Origin: Rhodospirillaceae bacterium BRH_c57
GTDB taxonomy: Bacteria > Pseudomonadota > Alphaproteobacteria > Rhodospirillales > Rhodospirillaceae
Direction: 5' to 3'
Assembly (NCBI GenBank): GCA_000961745.1
Contig: LAEA01000063.1
Location: 1 to 34,031, forward strand
Length of the DNA: 34,031 nt
How positions within the stretch are numbered: position 1 is the stretch's first letter; the number at the start of each line of letters is the position of its first letter. Positions 23,170 to 30,429 of this stretch are shown here, piece after piece. The notes beneath the pieces were generated by a model, which was not told where the DNA came from, did no database searches, and was given only the letters and a program-made list of their open reading frames with translations. The position numbers and the translations under genes were made by a program.

Positions 23170-23237
23170 AGTGATTTCAAGTAGTAAATGTGCGCTATAT
23201 GTTGGGTGGGCTAGGTGTGGAATGAATGGAGGCGGGC

Positions 23238-26200
23238 ATGGATATCGGCGGCAGAAAGAGGCACAGTGCCGAGGAGCAGATAGCTGACCTCCAGAGCCAG
23301 ATGGATGCCAACTTCGCGAAATATGCGAAGTTCAACCTCGAAAACAAATCGCGGGGGTCGCTTTCACAAAGCGACCTGGCTCTCCAGATGGACATCGTCC
23401 GCGGCCTCTCGGAAGGCCGCGGCGAACGCATGTTCCAGAAGATGTCCATGGTCCTCGGGCGGGTGGCCGACGGACTGAAGACGGGGGACAGGGGGCGGGA
23501 CGGCAAGATCGACAAGCTGGCGACCAGCTTGTCCGCCCAAGCGGATTTCAAGATGAGCGTCGCTCAGCGTTTCAGCGAGGGCCGGGAAGGGCTGACCCCA
23601 AAGCAGCAGAAGGTGGCCGAGGCCTTCATCAAGATGCAGTTCGGAGACATGGCGGACGCGGCAGAAAGACTCGGTGCCGCGTCACGCGGCGTGTTCAGGT
23701 TCCCTGAGGCCCGGGACGAGAAGTCCAAGGAGGTCATCGACGAGGTCAGGAGCGACAAGTCGCTCCAGGGGTTCCTCATCTCGACTTTTCGCAACTCGGG
23801 GAGCGATGTCGCGCAGAACCTCGGGATCGACAATTCCAAGGACGAGGGAAGGAAGCTGGCGAACGTGATCGGGGCCGCCGGAAGCCTGATGCCGTCGCTC
23901 GGCGAGGACGGCGTGAAAATGGATGTTGAGGCCGGCAGGGCGGCCCGTGACATGCTGGGGTGGAAGAAGTCCGGCGACGAGCAGGGGATGACCCGCGACC
24001 ACGCGATGATGATGTCCCTGATGCCCGACGACCGCCGTGCCTACTCCCGCCTTGAAGGGCTGCGCGAGCACGCCTTGAAGGCCTACGACCACAGCCTGGA
24101 CATGACGGCAAGGGGGCAGGGCAGCCTCCGCCTGGCTGCGAAGGCATACGACGGGGCTACGGACTCCAGGGACAGGTTGGTCAAGGGATTCGAGAGCCAC
24201 ATCGAGAAGATGAAGAAGGCTGGGCATTCGGAAGCCGCATCCGATCTCGCCAAAGCGGTGGAGATGGCGAACAGGGGTAACCTCTTCAGCGGTGCGAATG
24301 CCCTCGTTTCGGGCGTGATGAAGCACGGCGACAAGCTGGATAAAGGCCTCCACGTCGAGGCAGGAAAGCTCGCTATCGGGACCATGAGGGCCTTCCAGCA
24401 CTTTGACAAGGTAGCCAAGGGCTTCTGCGAGTCCGGGAAGCTGGATGCTGACGATGCCTCCCTCATCCACGGCAGGCTGGCTGCTTTCGAGGCCATGGCA
24501 TCCCTCTCGAAGAAGATGGGCGACAAGGCGTTCGACCGCGACATGAGGGCGTTGTCAGTGCCCGTCGGCGACCGCGACGACAACCGCTACCGGGTGATCG
24601 ACGATGTGCGCTCTCTGTCCCGCATGTTGAACGAAGCGAGCATGGGCAGGGTCAACGAGATCCGTCCGAAGGAGGCGGTTCGCCTCGCCGATGCTGTGAA
24701 CCAGTCCGTGTCCATGCTTGCCAAGGGCTTCTCTGGAGACATGGGGGCGGTCATGAAGCGGCTCCCGCAGGGGGCTGACTCCCTGCTGATGCAGGCAGCC
24801 GACAAGGCCCACAGGGAGTACCAAAACGCCCATTCCGAGATCTTTGATGCCACGGATCCCGCGTTCAAGTCCTTGGGCGAAGCCATTCGCCGCCACGATC
24901 CAGAGGGTGTGCGGGACACCCTCCTGTCCCCGTCGCTCCGCCAGGTCGGCGGCGCCATCATGCTCGACATCAAGCAGAAGTCGCTTGACGCCTCTGTAGG
25001 CGATCTCCAAAACTCGGAGGATCCACGGGCCCGCGAGGCGGGGCAGGCGATCTCGAACTGGATCGACGGCGTCCAGAAGCGGGCCATCGAGAATAGGGAT
25101 TCGAGGAACGGTGAACTCGGCATTGTGCTCGATCAGGCGGAGCGTGCCGGCAGGGAGTTTCCCGACAATGAGTCTGTCGCCAGACTAGCCACCCTCCGCA
25201 CCCGCTGGTCGGAAGCGAACACCGCGATCGACAGGATCGCGGGCGGTTCCGCACAGAGTGCCGAGGCCCTGAAGTTGAAGGCCGAGGGCCGCACGCCCGA
25301 CGCGGCAAGCACTAACGATTGGAATGTCGAGAGGGCACGTCAGGTTGCCATCCAGGCGTCGGTCGAGAAGGCCATCCGCGAGGAACTCCTCAAGATCGTC
25401 CTCGACGATGGCAAGAAGGGGTTCCGCAAGGCGTTCCTGCACAACCTCCAGAACGAGCTTGAGCAGTACAAGGGCGGCCCGACGCCGACGCTCGCCCTCG
25501 GCTCCACCTATTCCGCCTTCAACGGCAAGGCTGCCTACGAGGCTGTGGAAACGCTCTCGAACTCCCTGTCCGACGCCATCAGAACCCTCGACACGTCCCG
25601 CCGCGAGACCTACGAGGCCGCTGTCGTAGGTCTCGCGGCCCACGCCGCCTTCGACAAGGGGCTGGAAGGGCTGAGATCGGACGAGAAACTCGGGGATGAA
25701 TACGACCGCCACCGTGCCGTCGAGGAGGCCGTATCGGGCCTGAGCCGCAATAAGGTGGCCGAGGAGAACGCCGAGCGTGGCGGGAGCCTACACGATTATG
25801 AGGGCAAGCTGGCGACCGTCGGCAAGCACGATGTCCGAGGGGAGGTGGCCAACCTCGCATCGACAAGGGTCGGTAAGCTGTCGAGGGAGGGTGACCTGCC
25901 CACCCGCACGGTCGAAAAGGGCATCGAAGCATCGCTTGAGACCCTCGCCAAGGGGCGTAGCATGATGGCCGCCGCCGCCCTAAGCCAGAAAACGGCCATC
26001 GACAGGTCGTTCGGCAACCACCGCCAGTATGCGGAGGTAGAGAAGGTGCGTCTGGATCTCCTTGTCGATCGGCTCAAGCTGGAACGTGACCTGCAACGCA
26101 TGGAACGGCAGACCGAGGCTATCGGGAAAATCCGCAAGGCAGAGGAGGGCATCAAGGCCGAGTTCGCCAGGGTGAAACCCGACAGGGTGGTCGAATCCCT

Positions 26201-26903
26201 GCGGAAGAGGGCCAAGGCGGAAGCTGCGAAGGCCAGGGAGATCGAGGTGACGCTCGACAAGATGGATAGCGTCGCCGGCTCTCGCCTGCTCGGCAGGATA
26301 CGTGATCGCATAGCTCCGTTCGCGTCGCAGATTCCGGTGGTCGGCAAGAGCTTCAAGGTGTTCGACCTCCAGCGGGCCACCCTCGTTGTCACGCTTGAGC
26401 AGCGGAAGGCGGACTCGGCGAAGCTGGCTCGCCTCGCGAAGGAGACCGAAGCGGCACGCAAGGCCAACAAGCCACCCCCTTACGAGGCCGTGCCCTACGC
26501 CACAAACCTGACTTGGAAGCAGCGTGCCTGCTCCTCGATCGAGGAGCAGATCGCCAAGCTGGATGCCCTCTACGGCGCAAACCGCGATGTAATCCAGGGG
26601 TCGGTGCGATCCGCCTCGGGAGTGTCCGACCTGTTCAGGGATGCCGGTAGCCTCGCCGATTTCCGCAGGAAGTTGAAGGGCATGCTGAGGAAGTCCGACG
26701 GCGCGGAGCAGACGGTGGAAGCTTACACACGGGCCCTTGGCATGATCGGCCAGTATGCGGACAACCTCGAAACCGCCCTCACCGACATCCGGGTGGAAAA
26801 GGAGAGGCTTATCGCCAAGGCAGACGCCCTCATCGGCGATGCCGAGGCCCGCAAGCAAGCCGCCGTAGAGGACGAGAACCTGGCTTGGGTGCAGGCAGCA
26901 TGA
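23238..26903 (+). CDS. Very large alpha-helical protein, 1221 aa
   Basis: ATG 23238 (MDIGGRKRHSAEEQIADLQS) follows GGAGGCGGGC; the ATG at 23226 would overlap that site. The protein is soluble and almost wholly helical, rich in Lys, Glu, Ala, Arg, with heptad-like stretches, especially near residues 930-1010 (VDRLKLERDLQRMERQTEAI). There is no Walker motif, protease motif or signal peptide. The C-terminal part shares landmarks with the next protein: EIEVTLD near 1001 and, about 80 residues later, PYATNL followed by a coiled coil. I do not recognise a family. It could be a filament, a scaffold, or a tape-measure-like or injected protein; none of these is shown by the sequence. Confidence 0.75.
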   Translation: MDIGGRKRHSAEEQIADLQSQMDANFAKYAKFNLENKSRGSLSQSDLALQMDIVRGLSEGRGERMFQKMSMVLGRVADGLKTGDRGRDGKIDKLATSLSAQADFKMSVAQRFSEGREGLTPKQQKVAEAFIKMQFGDMADAAERLGAASRGVFRFPEARDEKSKEVIDEVRSDKSLQGFLISTFRNSGSDVAQNLGIDNSKDEGRKLANVIGAAGSLMPSLGEDGVKMDVEAGRAARDMLGWKKSGDEQGMTRDHAMMMSLMPDDRRAYSRLEGLREHALKAYDHSLDMTARGQGSLRLAAKAYDGATDSRDRLVKGFESHIEKMKKAGHSEAASDLAKAVEMANRGNLFSGANALVSGVMKHGDKLDKGLHVEAGKLAIGTMRAFQHFDKVAKGFCESGKLDADDASLIHGRLAAFEAMASLSKKMGDKAFDRDMRALSVPVGDRDDNRYRVIDDVRSLSRMLNEASMGRVNEIRPKEAVRLADAVNQSVSMLAKGFSGDMGAVMKRLPQGADSLLMQAADKAHREYQNAHSEIFDATDPAFKSLGEAIRRHDPEGVRDTLLSPSLRQVGGAIMLDIKQKSLDASVGDLQNSEDPRAREAGQAISNWIDGVQKRAIENRDSRNGELGIVLDQAERAGREFPDNESVARLATLRTRWSEANTAIDRIAGGSAQSAEALKLKAEGRTPDAASTNDWNVERARQVAIQASVEKAIREELLKIVLDDGKKGFRKAFLHNLQNELEQYKGGPTPTLALGSTYSAFNGKAAYEAVETLSNSLSDAIRTLDTSRRETYEAAVVGLAAHAAFDKGLEGLRSDEKLGDEYDRHRAVEEAVSGLSRNKVAEENAERGGSLHDYEGKLATVGKHDVRGEVANLASTRVGKLSREGDLPTRTVEKGIEASLETLAKGRSMMAAAALSQKTAIDRSFGNHRQYAEVEKVRLDLLVDRLKLERDLQRMERQTEAIGKIRKAEEGIKAEFARVKPDRVVESLRKRAKAEAAKAREIEVTLDKMDSVAGSRLLGRIRDRIAPFASQIPVVGKSFKVFDLQRATLVVTLEQRKADSAKLARLAKETEAARKANKPPPYEAVPYATNLTWKQRACSSIEEQIAKLDALYGANRDVIQGSVRSASGVSDLFRDAGSLADFRRKLKGMLRKSDGAEQTVEAYTRALGMIGQYADNLETALTDIRVEKERLIAKADALIGDAEARKQAAVEDENLAWVQAA

Positions 26904-26935
26904 TTGCTCAGGATTCCCCTGGCGGAAGCTATAAG

Positions 26936-26950
26936 TGTTAACATACGGTC
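26936..26950 (+). promoter_or_regulatory. Recurring motif upstream of the gene at 27008
   Basis: TGTTAACATACGGTC, 58-72 bp before ATG 27008. A perfect -10 box TATAAT lies at 26973-26978, 22 bp after the motif ends. The preceding bases GCTATAAG are also found before the copy inside the helicase gene at 3671-3685. Confidence 0.65.
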
Positions 26951-27007
26951 TGTTGTAATTTAGTATTGGTGATATAATTTCCCCAATTACACAAGCGGGA
27001 GGCAGGC

Positions 27008-28480
27008 ATGGCGGACACAAGCGAGAGCAATATCGTCGATTTCAGGGAGGAATGGTTCCGCCGTGCCGATGAGGCACATCCGGACGGTGGAGAAGGGCAC
27101 TTCTTCCAGTCCGATCTCGACTCCGAAGATTTCGGCATGGAAGCTGACGACGAGGTGGACGGTGGAGAAGAGCACATCGGTCAGTCCGAACTTGGCTCCG
27201 AAGAGTTCGGCATGGAGGCGGATGGTGGAGAAGATCACATTGCTCAGTACGATCTCGGCACTCAGTTTGCGATGCTTGACCTTGAGGAGGCTTGGATGGC
27301 CTTGGCACCGAAGGTCGATGGCATCGACCCTGCAACAATTTGGAGGGGGGCGTTCGAGGCTCTGAAGTCCCTGAAATCGGAAGCGGAGGACGTCTACGCC
27401 TTCACCGAGGCAAGGACTGCCCTCACGGCCGGCACGGTCACCCGTCAGATGTCAGAGATCTCCAATCGTTGGGGCATGTTCCTCATCGACGTCAAGGACA
27501 TGGACATCGAGGCGGAACGGCGAATCTCCAGTATGGCTCCATCGTTCGAGGCGGCGAGCAGGGTTTTGGCCTCAGCCCTGGCAAAAAACCCAGGAGACGG
27601 GAAGCTGAGCGGGCTCAGCGACGACTTCACCTCCGCCCTCGGCAAGACAGCCTTCTCCCTCCGCCCCTCCGCCGGAAAGGATTGGCATCCCATTTTCAAG
27701 CTGGCGATGGGCCAGCCTCAGGCTCGGAACGTGTTGAGGGGCATGCTGGCGGCAAGGGTGAGCGGTTACGGCGATCAGGTGAAGGGACTGCAGGTCGATC
27801 ACGCGGACCTCCTCGCCGTGAAGTCGGACAGGGAGTCCGCCGTCCACGGCGCCAAGGCGAGGGTCGAGACACTGAAGTTGGAGAAGGCGGCCATCGAGGT
27901 CACGCTCGATGGGGCGTGGAAGAAGGTGGGAGAGGAGAGCAGGCGGAAGTCCCTCGTGGCCCGCATCTTCTCGCCGCTCCTGAATCCCGAGAAACAGGCC
28001 AGGGTTGCCGACGCCATGGAGCGGCTCTTCGGCTCCTTCGGGGCGATGACCACAAGCATGGTCGATAGGGTGATGAAGCTGGGCGGCGGGTCGAGGCCTT
28101 CATTCGGCACGGATAAAGATAAGGTCATCCCTACCCCATACACCACCGCCCTCAAGGCCAAGGATGCCGTCAAGGAGCGGCTGGAGGCCAAGAAGGGCGA
28201 TATCCGGGAGGCGAAGGCTGAAGTCAAGGGTGCGTCCACCGCAGTGTCCGAGGCCGCGAGAGATGCAACGGCCAAGCTTCGCGAGATCGGGAGCCGCGAG
28301 AAGGCGGCCAAGAGCCTCGGCTGGCTGGTATCCAAGATCGACGAACGCACCCTGAAGGACGAGACGGCGAGACGGAGGGGCGAGGCTCAGCCTTCTCTCG
28401 CCCTCGGACGTTCGCAGAGCCGCTCCAAGCCAGCGCAGGAAGTGAGCGGCGACAGGAAGAGGGGCTACAGAGGCTGGTGA
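27008..28480 (+). CDS. Helical protein with acidic N-terminal tandem repeats, 490 aa
   Basis: The start follows GCGGGAGGCAGGC. Residues about 25-85 hold three acidic repeats (see the repeat entry). The rest is soluble and helical. The C-terminal half shares landmarks with the preceding 1221-aa protein: AIEVTLD near 298, a basic stretch KSLVARIFSPLLNPEKQA, then PYTTAL near 376 followed by a coiled coil (AVKERLEAKKGDIREAKAEV), spaced 79 residues against 82 there. It ends in a basic tail (SGDRKRGYRGW). No catalytic motif or signal peptide is visible. The pair probably arose by duplication of one C-terminal domain. Function unknown. Confidence 0.75.
   Translation: MADTSESNIVDFREEWFRRADEAHPDGGEGHFFQSDLDSEDFGMEADDEVDGGEEHIGQSELGSEEFGMEADGGEDHIAQYDLGTQFAMLDLEEAWMALAPKVDGIDPATIWRGAFEALKSLKSEAEDVYAFTEARTALTAGTVTRQMSEISNRWGMFLIDVKDMDIEAERRISSMAPSFEAASRVLASALAKNPGDGKLSGLSDDFTSALGKTAFSLRPSAGKDWHPIFKLAMGQPQARNVLRGMLAARVSGYGDQVKGLQVDHADLLAVKSDRESAVHGAKARVETLKLEKAAIEVTLDGAWKKVGEESRRKSLVARIFSPLLNPEKQARVADAMERLFGSFGAMTTSMVDRVMKLGGGSRPSFGTDKDKVIPTPYTTALKAKDAVKERLEAKKGDIREAKAEVKGASTAVSEAARDATAKLREIGSREKAAKSLGWLVSKIDERTLKDETARRRGEAQPSLALGRSQSRSKPAQEVSGDRKRGYRGW
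27083..27265 (+). repeat. Three in-frame tandem repeats, about 60-75 bp each
   Basis: Each unit starts with the bases for DGGE followed by H (DGGEGHFFQSDL, DGGEEHIGQSEL, DGGEDHIAQYDL). The first two end in FGMEAD, and the third is diverged (TQFAM). Unit lengths are about 25, 21 and 18 residues. The DNA is also similar between units (ACGGTGGAGAAG and ATGGTGGAGAAG), so the expansion is recent. Confidence 0.75.
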
Positions 28481-28513
28481 CAGTCCGCATGTGGATTGAT
28501 TTTGTGGTAGCTG

Positions 28514-28543
28514 TTGACGGAGTGTGGGGCGGGAGGATATACT
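28514..28543 (+). promoter_or_regulatory. Sigma-70-like promoter for the HU-like gene
   Basis: TTGACG, an 18-bp spacer and TATACT. The recurring motif at 28551 starts eight bases after the -10 box, that is at the expected transcription start. Confidence 0.6.
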
Positions 28544-28550
28544 GAATGCG

Positions 28551-28565
28551 TGTTGGCATGGGTAC
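28551..28565 (+). promoter_or_regulatory. Recurring motif (G-variant) upstream of the HU-like gene
   Basis: TGTTGGCATGGGTAC, 39-53 bp before ATG 28604. It lies downstream of a separate sigma-70-like promoter, which here fits an operator better than a -35 element. Confidence 0.6.
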
Positions 28566-28603
28566 TCCTTGTAAGGTGGACCGCAAGAATTCGGGAGCGA
28601 GAT

Positions 28604-28939
28604 ATGAACACGAACGCCGTCGTCCGGGAACTGAGCCGCCGCACCGGCCTCTCGTCTGAGAGCACGCAGCGTTTCGTCAACGAATTCCTTGAGTTGATCA
28701 CCGAGAACCTAGAGCAGCAGATCGAGGTCCGTCTGGGCAATTTCGGTATCTTCAAGCCGACCGAGAAGGCTCCGCGTACCGCCCGAAACCTCAAGCGGGA
28801 CGAGAACGGAAAAGTCATCGTGATTGGCGAGGTTCTCGTTCCCGGTCGCATCAAGGTCGAGTTCAAGCCGGGCCACGCCCTCAAGGAGCGGGCCGAGCGA
28901 CCGATCGTAGTGGGTGCCACGCAGGCTCCCACTACCTGA
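28604..28939 (+). CDS. HU/IHF-family DNA-bending protein, variant, 111 aa
   Basis: ATG 28604 follows GGGAGCGAGAT. Residues 1-42 form the helical dimerisation part (VVRELSRRTGLSSESTQRFV), and residues 43-90 carry the beta arms: RLGNFGIFKP, then RTARNLKRDENGK and the end FKPGHALKERAE, all as in HU. HU proteins bend and compact DNA as dimers. In the arm, HU has R-x-x-R-N-P, and the proline that intercalates between base pairs is nearly invariant. Here the sequence reads RTARNL, so Leu63 replaces it. The C-terminal 15 residues (RPIVVGATQAPTT) extend beyond normal HU. It probably serves as the element's own nucleoid protein. Confidence 0.88.
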   Translation: MNTNAVVRELSRRTGLSSESTQRFVNEFLELITENLEQQIEVRLGNFGIFKPTEKAPRTARNLKRDENGKVIVIGEVLVPGRIKVEFKPGHALKERAERPIVVGATQAPTT

Positions 28940-28958
28940 CGCAAGTACGCAAGTCCTC

Positions 28959-29135
28959 ATGAGTTTACATGCGGGACTACTCTTGCATCGGTATGTGGCG
29001 TGCCGCAGGGACCGTGAGGCGTTCGGCGAGATATCAAATTCCCTCGCAGCCTTGTCTCAAGACCGCTGGACCGGCGTCGTTGCCTACGCCCTCCGCACGG
29101 CATCCGAAGAGACCGCTTGGCGTCCGAAGTTGTAG
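28959..29135 (+). CDS. Small hypothetical protein, 58 aa
   Basis: The likely frame starts at ATG 28959 (MSLHAGLLLHRYVACRRDRE) and continues FGEISNSLAALSQDRWTGVV, ending WRPKL. Composition looks coding, with a helical C-terminal half. The ATG comes three bases before a copy of the recurring motif, which would therefore lie inside codons 2-7, and there is no good ribosome binding site, so the true start may be a GTG at about 28994. No family is recognised. Confidence 0.4.
   Translation: MSLHAGLLLHRYVACRRDREAFGEISNSLAALSQDRWTGVVAYALRTASEETAWRPKL
28962..28978 (+). promoter_or_regulatory. Recurring motif, degenerate copy after the HU-like gene
   Basis: AGTTTACATGCGGGACT, about 23 bp after the HU stop codon. 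It overlaps the start of the 58-aa frame, as at the helicase start (3745-3759). Confidence 0.5.
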
Positions 29136-29143
29136 CCGTTTAG

Positions 29144-29156
29144 TGTTGGCATGAAG
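29144..29156 (+). promoter_or_regulatory. Recurring motif (G-variant) upstream of the gene at 29220
   Basis: TGTTGGCATGAAG, 64-76 bp before ATG 29220, identical to the copy at 23157-23169. Confidence 0.65.
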
Positions 29157-29219
29157 TTTGACAAATCACGCAGAAGGTGCGAGCATGTGCCTCAAGGCAA
29201 CCATTGAGGAGGAGGCGGC

Positions 29220-30284
29220 ATGTCGGATTCCAATGTCAGAGAGGCGGCGATAAGGGGGGCAAAGCGGGCGTTCATCGACATCGAGGACGTTTGCGCGCTC
29301 GCGGTAGGGCACACGGATGTGAGATCGTTCGACCTCGCGCTGCTCGCTGCGAAGGGGGTCGAAGAGTCGTGGCACGACTACCTCGGGAAAGGGTTTGCTG
29401 CCGAGACCCCGCTTGAGGCCGCCGAGAGGTGCCTTTCTATGGGTGGTTTGTGGCTGTCTGACACCTCCCTGTCGGGCAAGTCGGAACTCGGAAACCGCCG
29501 GAACAGCAACCCGTCCGGCCTTGCGGACTCCCCGGCGTTCACGGCACCGCTCGCCGATGCGTGCCAAGCAGTCTGTGCGACCCTCCGCAGGGGCGGGGAT
29601 CATGTCGGGGCCGACTTCATGCACGAGGCGGCACGCTCGGCGAGGGCGGAGGTGGCCCGCCAGTTCTCGATGTTCCTCGATGCCCAGGATGATGCCATGT
29701 ACCACATCACCGAGAGCGGCATCTCGGAGGACAGGCTGTTCGCCTTGGCCCTCCAATCCATCGCCGAGAGGGGCCAGAGGTGCGACGATGACATCCTGGA
29801 TGACGTCCTGGTGACGCTGGACACCCTCAGGGGAACATCCGAGATGCACGCCGTCGCCAACCGGACGGCCACACCGCACGCCTTCGCCGCAGCAGAGCGT
29901 CTCGCGGCCACGCTGGAGGGCATCGAAGGCTTCGGGAAGACCTCCATGGGGAGGGTCATGGAGGCATACAAGGCGGCATCGGATGCCTTGCCGGCGTGGG
30001 GTAAGCTATCGACCGCCGTCCGGCTATCAGCGGACGGCGTGATCGAGGCGTTCGAGACGCGCAGCCAGGCGATTCTCGCCGAGGTCGCCGATTTCATAAG
30101 GAAAGAGTCCTCAAAAGTCAGGTTCCCCCCCGATGAGCGGCCTTTGCCCGCAAAGGAGCAATCGCTGGAGGAAGGCGGCGTGTGCGGCCTGATGAAGGGC
30201 CTGGCGGCCAAAGCATATCGGCCTGAGAGGGCGACCAAGGAGGCTGCCGGCAACGTGGTGAGTTTTAAGCCAAGAGAAAGATGA
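29220..30284 (+). CDS. Helical hypothetical protein, 354 aa
   Basis: ATG 29220 follows GAGGAGGCGGC. The protein starts MSDSNVREAAIRGAKRAFID, is soluble and mostly helical, and contains several Cys and His (AERCLSMGGLWL, ADACQAVCATLRRGGDHVG, FMHEAARSA). No catalytic motif, signal peptide or membrane segment is visible. It ends in a basic tail, NVVSFKPRER. It belongs to the run of helical proteins starting at 23238, each with its own motif copy, but I see no clear sequence similarity to its neighbours. Function unknown. Confidence 0.7.
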   Translation: MSDSNVREAAIRGAKRAFIDIEDVCALAVGHTDVRSFDLALLAAKGVEESWHDYLGKGFAAETPLEAAERCLSMGGLWLSDTSLSGKSELGNRRNSNPSGLADSPAFTAPLADACQAVCATLRRGGDHVGADFMHEAARSARAEVARQFSMFLDAQDDAMYHITESGISEDRLFALALQSIAERGQRCDDDILDDVLVTLDTLRGTSEMHAVANRTATPHAFAAAERLAATLEGIEGFGKTSMGRVMEAYKAASDALPAWGKLSTAVRLSADGVIEAFETRSQAILAEVADFIRKESSKVRFPPDERPLPAKEQSLEEGGVCGLMKGLAAKAYRPERATKEAAGNVVSFKPRER

Positions 30285-30305
30285 GGCACCGCTTTGTAAA
30301 AGTGC

Positions 30306-30334
30306 TTGACTTATTGTAAATAGTATGACATATA
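30306..30334 (+). promoter_or_regulatory. Sigma-70-like promoter upstream of the gene at 30430
   Basis: TTGACT, a 17-bp spacer and CATATA, 95 bp before the start codon and 48 bp before the motif copy at 30382. Confidence 0.45.
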
Positions 30335-30381
30335 TAAACCATGGACTGAGCAGGGGGTGGCTCCCGCAAAGTGCAAGCAAG

Positions 30382-30398
30382 TGTTGATATACGGATAC
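30382..30398 (+). promoter_or_regulatory. Recurring motif upstream of the gene at 30430
   Basis: TGTTGATATACGGATAC followed by the AT-rich GTATATATTTTAAA, 32-48 bp before ATG 30430. Confidence 0.65.
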
Positions 30399-30429
30399 GT
30401 ATATATTTTAAACGCGGCGGGAGGTAGGT

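Noticed and set aside
23238-26903. Phage tape-measure protein
   Set aside because: Size and helicity fit, but there are no hydrophobic segments and no tail, capsid or terminase genes nearby, so I did not name it so.
14190-30398. The recurring motif as ordinary sigma-70 -35 boxes
   Set aside because: TTGACA is present in the A-form, but conservation extends eight or more bases beyond it, the G-form changes it, and no -10 box recurs at 16-18 bp. I kept it as a special motif.
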